Position numbers and translations under genes: made by a program. A stretch of DNA of 30,740 bases from Clostridiales bacterium UBA3953 (GTDB lineage Bacteria; Bacillota; Clostridia; Oscillospirales; CAG-272), in NCBI GenBank assembly GCA_002385415.1, contig DGDL01000082.1, positions 1-30,740 of the forward strand, read 5' to 3'. The notes beneath the pieces are model-generated. The model saw only the letters and a list, made by a program, of their open reading frames with translations, was not told the DNA's origin and ran no database searches. Every line of letters starts with the position of its first letter. Positions within the stretch are counted from its first letter, which is position 1. Positions 23,860 to 30,740 of this stretch are shown here, piece after piece.

Positions 23860-24009
23860 GTGAGAGTTAAAATCACTCTCGTCTGCAACGATTGCAAAAG
23901 ACGAAATTACGACACAACGAAAAACAGGGCAAACGACCCTGACAGGCTTGAACTGAAAAAGTATTGCAGGTTCTGCCGCAAGCACTCTCTGCACAGAGAG
24001 TCGAGATAA
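23860..24009 (+). CDS. rpmG: 50S ribosomal protein L33, zinc-ribbon form
   Basis: A 49-residue ribosomal protein read as V-R-V-K-I-T-L-V-C... The two zinc knuckles CNDC (residues 9-12) and CRFC (about 36-39) make it the C+ form of L33, whose paralogues often replace each other under zinc limitation. The start is GTG at 23860, with GGGAGGT six bases upstream. It is the first gene of the operon and is followed by secE 12 bases later, the usual Firmicute order. Confidence 0.95.
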   Translation: MRVKITLVCNDCKRRNYDTTKNRANDPDRLELKKYCRFCRKHSLHRESR

Positions 24010-24021
24010 GGAGAGGACGAA

Positions 24022-24309
24022 ATGGCTGATAAAGAAAAAAATACCGATGGGGTCAAAACCACCGGTACTGGAGAAAAAAAGCCGACCGCGGCCAAAGACA
24101 AAAAGCCGAAGCGAGGGCTGCGCGAGCGTTTCTTCAGGTTTATCCGCGAATACAAAAGCGAGATGAAGAAAATAGTATGGTACAGCAGGGAAGATACTGT
24201 TCGCAGCACGCTTCTGGTGCTGGTCGCTATCGTTGTATTCAGCGCCGTTATCAGCACACTCGACTTTTTGTTTTCGTCCGGGCTGCTTGCGCTTGGCAGA
24301 CTGATCTGA
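24022..24309 (+). CDS. secE: Preprotein translocase subunit SecE
   Basis: A 95-residue inner-membrane subunit that clamps the SecY channel. A Lys-rich, low-complexity extension fills residues 1-32. The SecE core follows: FFRFIREYKSEMKKIVWYSRED, with the conserved amphipathic helix ending in the KxxW motif, then one transmembrane helix (about 62-80). ATG at 24022 has AAGGAGAGG five bases upstream. It sits between rpmG and nusG, as expected. Confidence 0.97.
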   Translation: MADKEKNTDGVKTTGTGEKKPTAAKDKKPKRGLRERFFRFIREYKSEMKKIVWYSREDTVRSTLLVLVAIVVFSAVISTLDFLFSSGLLALGRLI

Positions 24310-24319
24310 TAGGCGAGCA

Positions 24320-24874
24320 ATGAGTGACATAAACGAACTGGGTTCTGGAATGAACTGGTATGTAGCCCATACCTATGCGGGCTACGAGAATAAGGTTAAA
24401 ACCAACCTCGAAAAGATTATCGAAAATCGCGGTTTGCACCATCTGATAAGCGATATTCGCATCCCCGTCGAAAAGACGGTCGAAGAGGTCGGGACAAACG
24501 AAGAAGGCGCCCCGATCACAAAAGAGGTTGAACACAAAGTTTTCCCCAGCTATGTGCTGATAAAGATGGTAATGACCGACGAAACATGGCACATTGTCCG
24601 CAATATCCGCGGGGTGACGGGTTTCGTCGGCCCCGGATCGAAGCCGGTGCCGCTTTCCGACGAAGAGGTCGAGGCCATCGGCGTCGAAACGCGCGTCGTC
24701 ATGCTTGACTATGATGTCGGCGACAGCGTGACCATAAAGACCGGGCCGCTGAAGGGCTATATTGGCACTGTGCAGGAGATTTCCGACGACAAGAAGAAGA
24801 TAAAGGTGCTCGTGTCGATGTTCGGGCGCGAGACGCCTATAGAGCTTGACTCGGATATCGTGGAAAAAAATTAA
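24320..24874 (+). CDS. nusG: Transcription termination/antitermination factor NusG
   Basis: A 184-residue transcription elongation factor that binds RNA polymerase through its N-terminal NGN domain (WYVAHTYAGYENKVKTNL near 13-30) and contacts Rho or ribosomal S10 through the C-terminal KOW domain (VGDSVTIKTGPLKGYIGTV, about 133-151). The region FPSYVLIKM and the block VTGFVGPGSKPVPL are standard. ATG at 24320 follows secE by ten bases with a weak GGCGAG ribosome site; Met11, right before the NGN domain, is a less likely alternative. Confidence 0.97.
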   Translation: MSDINELGSGMNWYVAHTYAGYENKVKTNLEKIIENRGLHHLISDIRIPVEKTVEEVGTNEEGAPITKEVEHKVFPSYVLIKMVMTDETWHIVRNIRGVTGFVGPGSKPVPLSDEEVEAIGVETRVVMLDYDVGDSVTIKTGPLKGYIGTVQEISDDKKKIKVLVSMFGRETPIELDSDIVEKN

Positions 24875-24978
24875 GCGGCAAAAGAAATTGCCGCACGGAT
24901 ATGTTCCCAAGTCAGTGGGAGGAAGAAAAATTCTTTCGTTTCTTCCGCACAAACCACATATGGAGGTAAAAAAGACAA
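24875..24978 (+). promoter_or_regulatory. Structured leader between nusG and rplK
   Basis: Three small stems can form in 104 bases: GCGGCAA/TTGCCGC (24875-24881 with 24888-24894), CCCA/TGGG near 24907-24920, and GGAAGAAA/TTTCTTCC near 24922-24947, before GGAGGT at 24962. In other bacteria L1 represses the L11-L1 mRNA by binding its leader, so this is a plausible L1 target; that role is inferred. Confidence 0.45.
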
Positions 24979-25404
24979 ATGGCAAAGAAAGTAGTTGGCG
25001 TTATCAAGCTTCAGCTTGAGGCCGGAAAGGCATCGCCACAGCCCCCCGTCGGACCCGCGCTCGGTCAGTACGGTGTTTCCATCCCGAACTTCACAAAAGA
25101 GTTCAACGAGCGCACAAAAAACCAGCCTGGTATGATTATCCCGGTCGTCATAACCGTCTATGCCGACCGCACTTTCACATTTATTACCAAGACGCCGCCC
25201 GCCTCTGTGCTTATCAAGAAGGCGTGCAACATCGAATCGGGTACCGGCACCCCAGGCAAGGAAAAGGTCGCGACAATAACGAGAGAGCAGATCAAAGAGA
25301 TAGCTCAAATCAAGCTGCCCGACCTCAACACCTCTTCACTCGAGGCTGCTATGTCAATGATCGAAGGCACCGCCAAGAGCATGGGCGTTGCCGTGGTGGA
25401 CTGA
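24979..25404 (+). CDS. rplK: 50S ribosomal protein L11
   Basis: A 141-residue protein of the ribosomal GTPase-associated centre, the usual length for L11. The N-terminal proline-rich block [18 protein letters not shown] (about 18-35) and the C-terminal rRNA-binding block [13 protein letters not shown] are clear. ATG at 24979 has GGAGGT about 11 bases upstream. It is followed by rplA 18 bases later. Confidence 0.98.
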   Translation: MAKKVVGVIKLQLEAGKASPQPPVGPALGQYGVSIPNFTKEFNERTKNQPGMIIPVVITVYADRTFTFITKTPPASVLIKKACNIESGTGTPGKEKVATITREQIKEIAQIKLPDLNTSSLEAAMSMIEGTAKSMGVAVVD

Positions 25405-25422
25405 GGGAGGAGGTAGTAAACG

Positions 25423-26115
25423 ATGGCTGCAGGAAAAAGATTTAAAGAGCTTGTAAAGCTTGTTGACCGCACTAAACTTTACGATCCGGCAGAGGCGCTG
25501 GAGCTCGTTTGCAAGACCGCAAACGCTAAATTCGACGAAACTATAGAACTGCATGTCCGGCTTGGTGTTGACAGCCGTCACGCCGACCAGCAGGTGCGCG
25601 GCGCAGTCGTGCTTCCTCACGGAACGGGTAAAACCGTCCGCACGCTCGTGTTCGCGAAAGGCGACAAGGCCCAGGAGGCCGAGGAGGCCGGATCGGACTA
25701 TGTCGGTGCCGAAGATTACGTTGCAAAGATCCAAAACGAGAACTGGTTTGATTTTGACGTTGTTATTGCTACCCCCGACATGATGGGCGTTATCGGACGT
25801 CTGGGTAGGGTTCTCGGCCCGAAGGGTCTGATGCCCAACCCGAAGGCCGGTACGGTTACCATGGATGTCGGCAAAGCGGTGCGCGAAGCCAAAGCCGGTA
25901 AGATCGAGTACAGGCTTGACAAGACCAACATCATCCACTGCCCGATAGGGCGCGCTTCGTTCGGCCCGGAGAAACTGGCCGATAACTTCAACGCGCTTAT
26001 GGATGCAATAATGAGGGCGAAGCCCGCCGCCGCGAAAGGCCAGTATATCAGGAGCTGCGTTATCGCCTCTACGATGGGCCCGGGCATCAAAATCAACTAT
26101 ACAAGACTTAGCTAA
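25423..26115 (+). CDS. rplA: 50S ribosomal protein L1
   Basis: A 230-residue protein of the ribosomal L1 stalk and, in other bacteria, translational repressor of its own operon. The block [16 protein letters not shown] (about 130-145) is the L1 signature, and the N-terminal [12 protein letters not shown] is standard. ATG at 25423 has GGAGGAGGT upstream. A strong terminator follows, and rplJ and rplL, which usually come next, are absent. Confidence 0.98.
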   Translation: MAAGKRFKELVKLVDRTKLYDPAEALELVCKTANAKFDETIELHVRLGVDSRHADQQVRGAVVLPHGTGKTVRTLVFAKGDKAQEAEEAGSDYVGAEDYVAKIQNENWFDFDVVIATPDMMGVIGRLGRVLGPKGLMPNPKAGTVTMDVGKAVREAKAGKIEYRLDKTNIIHCPIGRASFGPEKLADNFNALMDAIMRAKPAAAKGQYIRSCVIASTMGPGIKINYTRLS

Positions 26116-26132
26116 CAGCAACTACACCGGTT

Positions 26133-26164
26133 CGGGCGGAGACTTCTCCGCCCGTTTTGGTTTT
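26133..26164 (+). terminator. Intrinsic terminator of the rpmG-rplA operon
   Basis: A perfect 9-bp stem CGGGCGGAG/CTCCGCCCG (26133-26141 with 26146-26154), a four-base loop, then TTTTGGTTTT. It lies 18 bases past the rplA stop. Confidence 0.92.
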
Positions 26165-26652
26165 AGCTCTGTTTTCTAATATTAATTGCAAATTGCGGGT
26201 AGCTATTTTCAAAATCTCGCATCCCAAAGTACCTTTGTATCGGTTTTCTTGCCGGGCTGAGCGCGTTTTGTTAAGTTTTGCTCATGCAATGCCGCACCGG
26301 CCGCTTTGTCACACTCCGCCGGAAGTGCAAGTTGCGTGGACGCAAGCGACGAATCTCCGGTGTTTGCCGGCATAAAGCGGCAGTATATGGGCAAAATTAC
26401 GCAAACAGGCAAAAAAGCACATAACAACGAGCCCGACGGTGCGGCGCCGCACCACGGGTGTGAAACAAACCAATATTTTTTATAATAGCAATCACAATAA
26501 TCTCAAATAGTCGAACGTCATACTTGATGCGACATGCTCGGCATATAAATATGGTATAGATTTGTTGTGACAGCGGCTGCGCAGTGATTGGGTGCGGCTG
26601 CTGCTGACCCGCGCGGGCATAATTCGACGACGTTATAACGGAGAAAGAAAAC
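26165..26652. other. Intergenic region of about 490 bp, no gene recognised
   Basis: No frame here has a ribosome site and a recognisable product. A TATAAT at 26481-26486 may be the -10 of the protease gene, but its -35 is poor. A 16-bp perfect palindrome lies just upstream and is listed separately. Confidence 0.5.
26432..26458. repeat. GC-rich perfect palindrome upstream of the CPBP protease gene
   Basis: GGTGCGGC-GCCGCACC (26438-26453) is a 16-bp perfect palindrome, and flanking CCCG/CGGG (26432-26435 with 26455-26458) can extend it. It sits about 25 bp upstream of a TATAAT, where an operator or activator site could be. No T tract follows, so it is not a clear terminator. Confidence 0.55.
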
Positions 26653-27966
26653 ATGGAAAATCGCCGCCTTAAACCGTATCACGGGCTGCTGCTTATGGGC
26701 GCGGTGCTGGTCGCGCTCGTATTTATTGCAACGCCGCTCCAGCTCAATTTCGGCATAGCCGGACTTGCGCTGACCGAGCTGATGCTGCTTGTTCTGACCG
26801 CCGCCGCGTTTCTTTTGATCCGGCCCAATTTTGCTTCGACGTTCCCGATGAGGCTGCCGCCTGTACGCGAGTTTTTCGGGGGCGCGTTCCTTTATGCCGG
26901 CACATATCTTATCATGATTGGGCCGCTGCTTTTGACGCAGTACTTTTTCCCGGAGGTGGGCAAGACCGCCGATGCGCTGACCGGCCTCGGCACGAGCGTT
27001 TCGCCGGCAATGGCGGTGTTTGTTATAGCTGTTCTGCCCGCAATTTGCGAGGAAACGCTGCACAGAGGGTTTATACTTGCCTCGCTGAGGTCGATAAAAA
27101 GCACTGTGGCAATAGTGCTAATCAGCGGGCTGCTGTTCGGTGTTTTCCATCTTGACCCCTTCCGCTTCCTGCCGACCATGATGCTCGGCTGCGCATTCGC
27201 ATATATAGCGCTGAAGACCGAGTCAATGGTCTTAACGATGATCTTTCATTTTATAAATAACCTGCTCAGCGTTATCTCGATGTTCGCGGCAAAGCCTTAT
27301 ACCGACTCGTACACCGAGGTTTACGCCGAGCTTAAACTCGGCAGCGTAATAGGTGTCGGGATGGTTTACCTTGCTATCGGCGCGGTGCTGATTTTTATCG
27401 GATACTGCCTGCTCAACCGCCGCTCGCCGAAGCAAAAGACCATCGCAGCGGTGGTGCTGACCGCTGTGGTGCTTATTATAGCGGGGATAGTGACGGTTGC
27501 GTCGTCGTCGATCACCAAAGTGCTGGATATGTCGGGCACATTTGAGGTAAACCCCGAGACAGGCTCGGTAGAGTTCCCGCTCGACCTGGATAGCGACGGG
27601 TATTACACTGTTTCGGTGTCGGCGATTTGCAGCAGTGCCGACATTATCTTCACGCTCGAGCGCGTGGCGGGCGACGTCAGCGGTGAGCTGAGCGAGGAGA
27701 TTGCTGCCGCCGATGCCGCGTTTGTGCCGATGTCGGCGACGACTGCGGCGGAGACGGCGGAGGGTGCCGCGGCGGAGGTCACAGAGGAGAAACGGGCCAT
27801 GCCGTCGGTGGTGCTGTCACAGCGCGGCGAAGGCACGCTTGTGGTGTCGCAGAATTTGATGCTGGAGCGCGGCAAGTATGTGATGCGCTTGAAGCTTGAC
27901 CCCGCCCGCGAAGGTGTATATCCGCCCGTCACCGCGCAAATGCAGATATTGCGGCTGCTCGGGTAA
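26653..27966 (+). CDS. CPBP (Abi/CAAX-type) intramembrane metalloprotease with extra C-terminal extracellular domain
   Basis: A 437-residue membrane protein. The first 260 residues form the CPBP glutamic protease family core with its three motifs: EETLHRGF (Glu133, Glu134, Arg138), FGVFH (His166) and FHFINN (His199, Asn203). Members process prenylated or other membrane peptides, mature bacteriocins or give self-immunity. After another transmembrane helix (about 264-285) a further 150 residues lie outside, rich in beta-like segments and with an Ala/Glu-rich linker (about 360-380); this part is not standard for the family and I do not recognise it. ATG at 26653 has GGAGAAAG five bases upstream. 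No bacteriocin-like gene adjoins it. It is monocistronic. Confidence 0.9.
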   Translation: MENRRLKPYHGLLLMGAVLVALVFIATPLQLNFGIAGLALTELMLLVLTAAAFLLIRPNFASTFPMRLPPVREFFGGAFLYAGTYLIMIGPLLLTQYFFPEVGKTADALTGLGTSVSPAMAVFVIAVLPAICEETLHRGFILASLRSIKSTVAIVLISGLLFGVFHLDPFRFLPTMMLGCAFAYIALKTESMVLTMIFHFINNLLSVISMFAAKPYTDSYTEVYAELKLGSVIGVGMVYLAIGAVLIFIGYCLLNRRSPKQKTIAAVVLTAVVLIIAGIVTVASSSITKVLDMSGTFEVNPETGSVEFPLDLDSDGYYTVSVSAICSSADIIFTLERVAGDVSGELSEEIAAADAAFVPMSATTAAETAEGAAAEVTEEKRAMPSVVLSQRGEGTLVVSQNLMLERGKYVMRLKLDPAREGVYPPVTAQMQILRLLG

Positions 27967-27996
27967 CTGCTCACAGGCTATCAGGTGGCGCAGGGA

Positions 27997-28010
27997 ACGC
28001 ACCGGTGCGT
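27997..28010. repeat. Perfect 14-bp palindrome after the CPBP gene
   Basis: ACGCACC-GGTGCGT, 31 bases past the protease stop. It shares the CGCACC/GGTGCG half sequence with the palindrome upstream of the same gene, in opposite order. No T tract follows. Confidence 0.4.
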
Positions 28011-28163
28011 CAGACGCCCCCGAGCCTCGCTAACAGGTTTATAATTTTTGATTTATTCTGCTGGGATTTGTAATAACTGTGCCGCTTTCGGCGCAAATAT
28101 TCTATGGACGACAAAAACCTATCACGCCACTGCCTATATATGCAAATGGCGAAGGAGACAAAA

Positions 28164-29654
28164 ATGCAGGACAACATGAAAATTGTGGAATCCGAGCCGG
28201 CAATAATCGTCGGCGTTCAGACGCCTGACATTACCGACGACGAGTTTAGCGCGTCGCTCGACGAGCTCGAACGCCTGCTTGAAACCGCGGGCGGCAGGGT
28301 CGCGGCGCGGCTTGAGCAGCGGAAGGAGAACCCGAGCCCGCGGACATACATCGGCAGCGGTAAGGTCGCCGAGCTCGCCACACTCTGCCGCAAAAATGGC
28401 ATCCGGCTCGTCGTGTTCGACTGCGAGCTATCGCCCTCGCAGATAAAAAACCTCGAGGACGCGCTGTCGGTCGGCGAGGAGGTCACAAACCCCGAGGAGC
28501 TGTTGCCCGGCGAGCCTATATTCACCGGCGACATCGGTGCACCGGAGGACAGATATATGCCCCCGCCGGCAGAGCCCGGCCCGGTCGCGCGGCCGGCTGC
28601 GGGTAAAAAAGTCAAATCCGAGCCGTTCGAGGTGCGCGTAATCGACCGCAGCATGCTGATCCTCGACATTTTCGCGCTGCACGCTGTGACCAGCGAGGGA
28701 AAATTGCAGGTTGAGCTCGCGCAGCTCCAGTACACGGTGCCGCGGCTGACCGGGAAGGGGATAGAGTTGTCCCGCCAGCAAGGCGGCAACATCGCGATGC
28801 GTGGCCCGGGCGAGACCAAGCTCGAAACCGACCGCCGGCATGTACGCAGGCGCATGAGGGTGCTGCGCGAGGAGCTTGAGCGTATCGAAGCGTCGCGCGC
28901 AGTACTGCGCCAGCGGCGCGAGCGTGCCGGTATACCGCGTGCGGCGATTGCGGGCTACACAAACGCGGGCAAATCGACGCTGCTTAACACGCTGACAGGC
29001 GCAGGCATACTCGCGGAGGACAAGCTGTTCGCGACGCTTGACCCGACGACGCGGCAGTATGAGCTGCCGAGCGGCGCGAAGATGCTGCTGACCGACACGG
29101 TCGGGTTCATACGCAACCTGCCGCATCACCTCATCGAGGCGTTCAAGTCAACGCTCGAGGAGGTGCGACTCGCCGATTTTTTGGTTGTGCTTATCGACGC
29201 GTCGGACCCTGAGCGCGAAAAACAGCTTGAGGTAACGCGAAAGCTGCTCGCCGAGCTGGGAGCGGCGAACAAGCCGACACTATATGTGTACAACAAGTGT
29301 GACCTGCCGGCAGAGTGTCTCGGCGCTGCCGGACCAAGCTCGGCGCTGCTTTCCGACCGGACGGTGCCGCCCGAGAATGTGCTGTTCGTGTCGGCGCTGA
29401 CGGGGCAGGGGATAGACACGCTCATAGCCGCGCTTGAACGGCTGGTTGCCGAAACCCGGCGCGAGCTGTGGTATTTCTTCCCGCACGCCGAGCAAGGTGC
29501 GCTGTCGCGGCTCTATCAGCTCGCGTCGGTGGGCGAGCCCGAGTACCGCGAGGACGGCGTGGCGGTGAGTGCTGTCGTGGACGAGAAAACGCGCGGCATG
29601 TTCAGGCAGTGGGAAGTCGCCGGCGAGCCTTCGGTTGAAATCGATAGCCAATAA
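28164..29654 (+). CDS. hflX: GTPase HflX, ribosome-splitting factor, with an unusual insertion
   Basis: A 496-residue ribosome-associated GTPase; HflX splits stalled or hibernating 70S ribosomes under stress. The N-terminal domain has RTYIGSGKV, the hallmark GPGETKLETDRR (about 214-225) precedes the G domain, and the GTP motifs are GYTNAGKST (264-272), DTVGF (311-315), NKCD (377-380) and SALTG (410-414). Family members are commonly 410-430 residues. Here about 55 Pro/Glu/Gly-rich residues (about 102-156) split the N-terminal domain between FDCELSPSQIKNLEDAL and VRVIDRSMLILDIF, which normally join. The start is ATG at 28164, with GAAGGAG six bases upstream; an upstream in-frame ATG at 28104 lacks a site. 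A terminator follows. Confidence 0.96.
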   Translation: MQDNMKIVESEPAIIVGVQTPDITDDEFSASLDELERLLETAGGRVAARLEQRKENPSPRTYIGSGKVAELATLCRKNGIRLVVFDCELSPSQIKNLEDALSVGEEVTNPEELLPGEPIFTGDIGAPEDRYMPPPAEPGPVARPAAGKKVKSEPFEVRVIDRSMLILDIFALHAVTSEGKLQVELAQLQYTVPRLTGKGIELSRQQGGNIAMRGPGETKLETDRRHVRRRMRVLREELERIEASRAVLRQRRERAGIPRAAIAGYTNAGKSTLLNTLTGAGILAEDKLFATLDPTTRQYELPSGAKMLLTDTVGFIRNLPHHLIEAFKSTLEEVRLADFLVVLIDASDPEREKQLEVTRKLLAELGAANKPTLYVYNKCDLPAECLGAAGPSSALLSDRTVPPENVLFVSALTGQGIDTLIAALERLVAETRRELWYFFPHAEQGALSRLYQLASVGEPEYREDGVAVSAVVDEKTRGMFRQWEVAGEPSVEIDSQ

Positions 29655-29658
29655 TATA

Positions 29659-29688
29659 GCCTCCGTAACCAATACGGGGGCTTTTATC
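29659..29688 (+). terminator. Intrinsic terminator of hflX
   Basis: A 9-bp stem with one G-U pair (29659-29667 with 29673-29681), a five-base loop and TTTTAT, directly after the stop codon. Confidence 0.88.
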
Positions 29689-29874
29689 TCAGATAAAGGC
29701 AATAAACAACCGCTTCGGTGCTCTGACGCACCAGTCAGTCAACAATGACATCTTCCAAAGACAATTTTTTCTTTTAATTTACATCTGTGTTGTAATTTTT
29801 TATAGAAATATTGACTTCGGTATGGTATATTATAGATTATTACAAAACTAACTATCATAAAGGGAATAACTGAA

Positions 29875-30718
29875 TTGCTGAAACTTGTAGATATTGTAAA
29901 GCGTTACACCGCGGGCGGCACAAATATAGACGCGCTGCGCGGTGTTTCGATTAATTTTCGCAAAAGCGAGTTCGTTGCTATCCTCGGACCGTCGGGCTGC
30001 GGCAAGACAACAATGCTCAACATCATCGGCGGGCTGGACCGCTATACCTCGGGCGACCTCGTAATCGGCGGACGCTCCACCAAAGAGTACACCGACGCCG
30101 ACTGGGACAACTATCGCAACCGCTCCATAGGTTTCGTGTTCCAAAGCTATAATCTCATCCCGCATCAGAGTGTGCTCGCCAACGTCGAGCTGGCAATGAC
30201 GCTGTCCGGCGTGTCGAAATCCGAGCGCCGCCGCCGCGCCAAAGAGGCGCTCGAGCGAGTCGGGCTGGGTGACCAGTTGAAGAAAAGGCCCACGCAGCTA
30301 TCGGGCGGCCAGATGCAGCGCGTCGCAATTGCGCGCGCTCTCGTCAACAACCCCGAGATACTGCTCGCCGACGAGCCGACCGGCGCGCTCGACACTAAAA
30401 CAAGCGTGCAGGTGCTCGAAATCCTCAAGGAAATCTCGCGTGACCGGCTCGTTATCATGGTCACGCACAACCCCGATCTTGCAAACCGCTATGCCACGCG
30501 CATTATCAACCTGCTGGACGGCAAGGTGACCGGCGACTCGAACCCTTATGACGGCGATGAAAAGCAGCCGGAGGTAAAACCCAAGAAAAAGCGCCGGCAA
30601 AAGACCTCGATGTCCTTTTTCACCGCGCTCAACCTGTCGCTCGACAACCTAATGACCAAACGCGCGCGCACGCTGCTCACCTCGTTCCCCGGCAGCATCG
30701 GCATCATCCGCACAGCGC
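29875..30718 (+). CDS. ABC transporter ATP-binding protein fused to FtsX-type permease (N-terminal part, cut by contig end)
   Basis: The readable part is about 281 residues. An ATPase domain comes first: Walker A GPSGCGKTT (about 42-50), the Q loop in GFVFQSYNLIP, signature LSGGQ (about 143-147), Walker B LLADEPTGALD and the H-loop His in VTHNPD. A Lys-rich linker (KPKKKRRQK) follows, then SFFTALNLSLDNLMTKRARTLLTSF, the start of an FtsX-like permease as in single-chain MacB-type exporters of Clostridia. The start is taken as TTG at 29875, with AGGGA nine bases upstream; CTG next to it is possible. After residue 275 the reading departs from the expected family sequence (GSIGIIG...), and the final 22 bases are adapter, so the frame to 30740 should not be trusted. 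Confidence 0.9.
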
Positions 30719-30740
30719 CTGGCTCTTATACCCATCTCCC
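30719..30740. other. Residual Nextera adapter sequence at contig end (artefact)
   Basis: The last 22 bases match the Nextera transposase mosaic end CTGTCTCTTATACACATCT plus CCG at 19 of 22 positions, with mismatches at bases 4, 14 and 22. Read in frame it gives the familiar artefact peptide SYTHL. This is library sequence, not genome. Confidence 0.88.

Noticed and set aside
29811..29838. TTGACT...TAGATT promoter for the last ABC gene
   Set aside because: A promoter probably lies here, but several poor -10 choices compete at 14-18 bases and none can be preferred.

Overview
The window looks like a piece of a low-to-medium GC Firmicute genome, probably an uncultured anaerobic Clostridia (Oscillospiraceae-like). 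This is inferred from gene style, not from a marker search. The signs are Gram-positive lipoproteins, cell-wall-anchor-like C termini, Shine-Dalgarno sites of the GAAAGGAGG type, many GTG and TTG starts, sigma-A promoters close to TTGACA-17-TATAAT, a GTP-type PEP carboxykinase, and a zinc-ribbon L33 beside secE-nusG-rplK-rplA. The right end is almost certainly a contig end: its last 22 bases match a Nextera mosaic-end adapter with three mismatches.

Left part (1-9.5 kb): a truncated Gfo/Idh/MocA oxidoreductase, tRNA-Ser(CGA) with its own promoter and terminator, an orphan sugar-type solute-binding lipoprotein, and a GH5 glycosidase. Next is a zinc/cadmium resistance locus: a 73-residue HMA protein translationally coupled to a CadA/ZntA-type P-type ATPase. 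Its promoter carries two 20-bp palindromes, one of them filling the -35/-10 spacer. A CadC/SmtB-type repressor with both metal sites intact is encoded divergently. GTP-PEPCK follows, convergent with the repressor.

Middle part (9.5-21.3 kb): two paralogous secreted discoidin-domain proteins with PATAD/PATSD-hydrophobic-KKR tails; an FtsX-type ABC permease with its ATPase; a three-gene operon of an AlgX/AlgJ-like protein, an MBOAT O-acyltransferase and a small lipoprotein, which probably acetylates a surface polymer; and a divergent pair of a sugar-phosphate isomerase-like TIM barrel and a URO-D family protein.

Right part (21.6-30.7 kb): a phosphoglucomutase-type phosphohexomutase; a candidate structured small RNA of about 130 nt with its own promoter and terminator; the rpmG-secE-nusG-rplK-rplA operon behind a strong promoter and a long folded leader, ending in a terminator with no rplJ/rplL following; a CPBP (Abi) membrane protease with an added extracellular domain; HflX with an unusual proline-rich insertion; and the start of an ABC ATPase-permease cut by the contig end.

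Recurring across the window are six near-perfect hairpins with the core GGGGAGC/GCTCCCC (five with GGGGGAGC, one with the left arm interrupted), each just past a gene 3' end. The best candidates for something undescribed are the small RNA at 23488-23617, this hairpin family, and the paired discoidin proteins with a non-canonical sorting-like signal. No CRISPR array, transposase, integrase or phage gene was seen.
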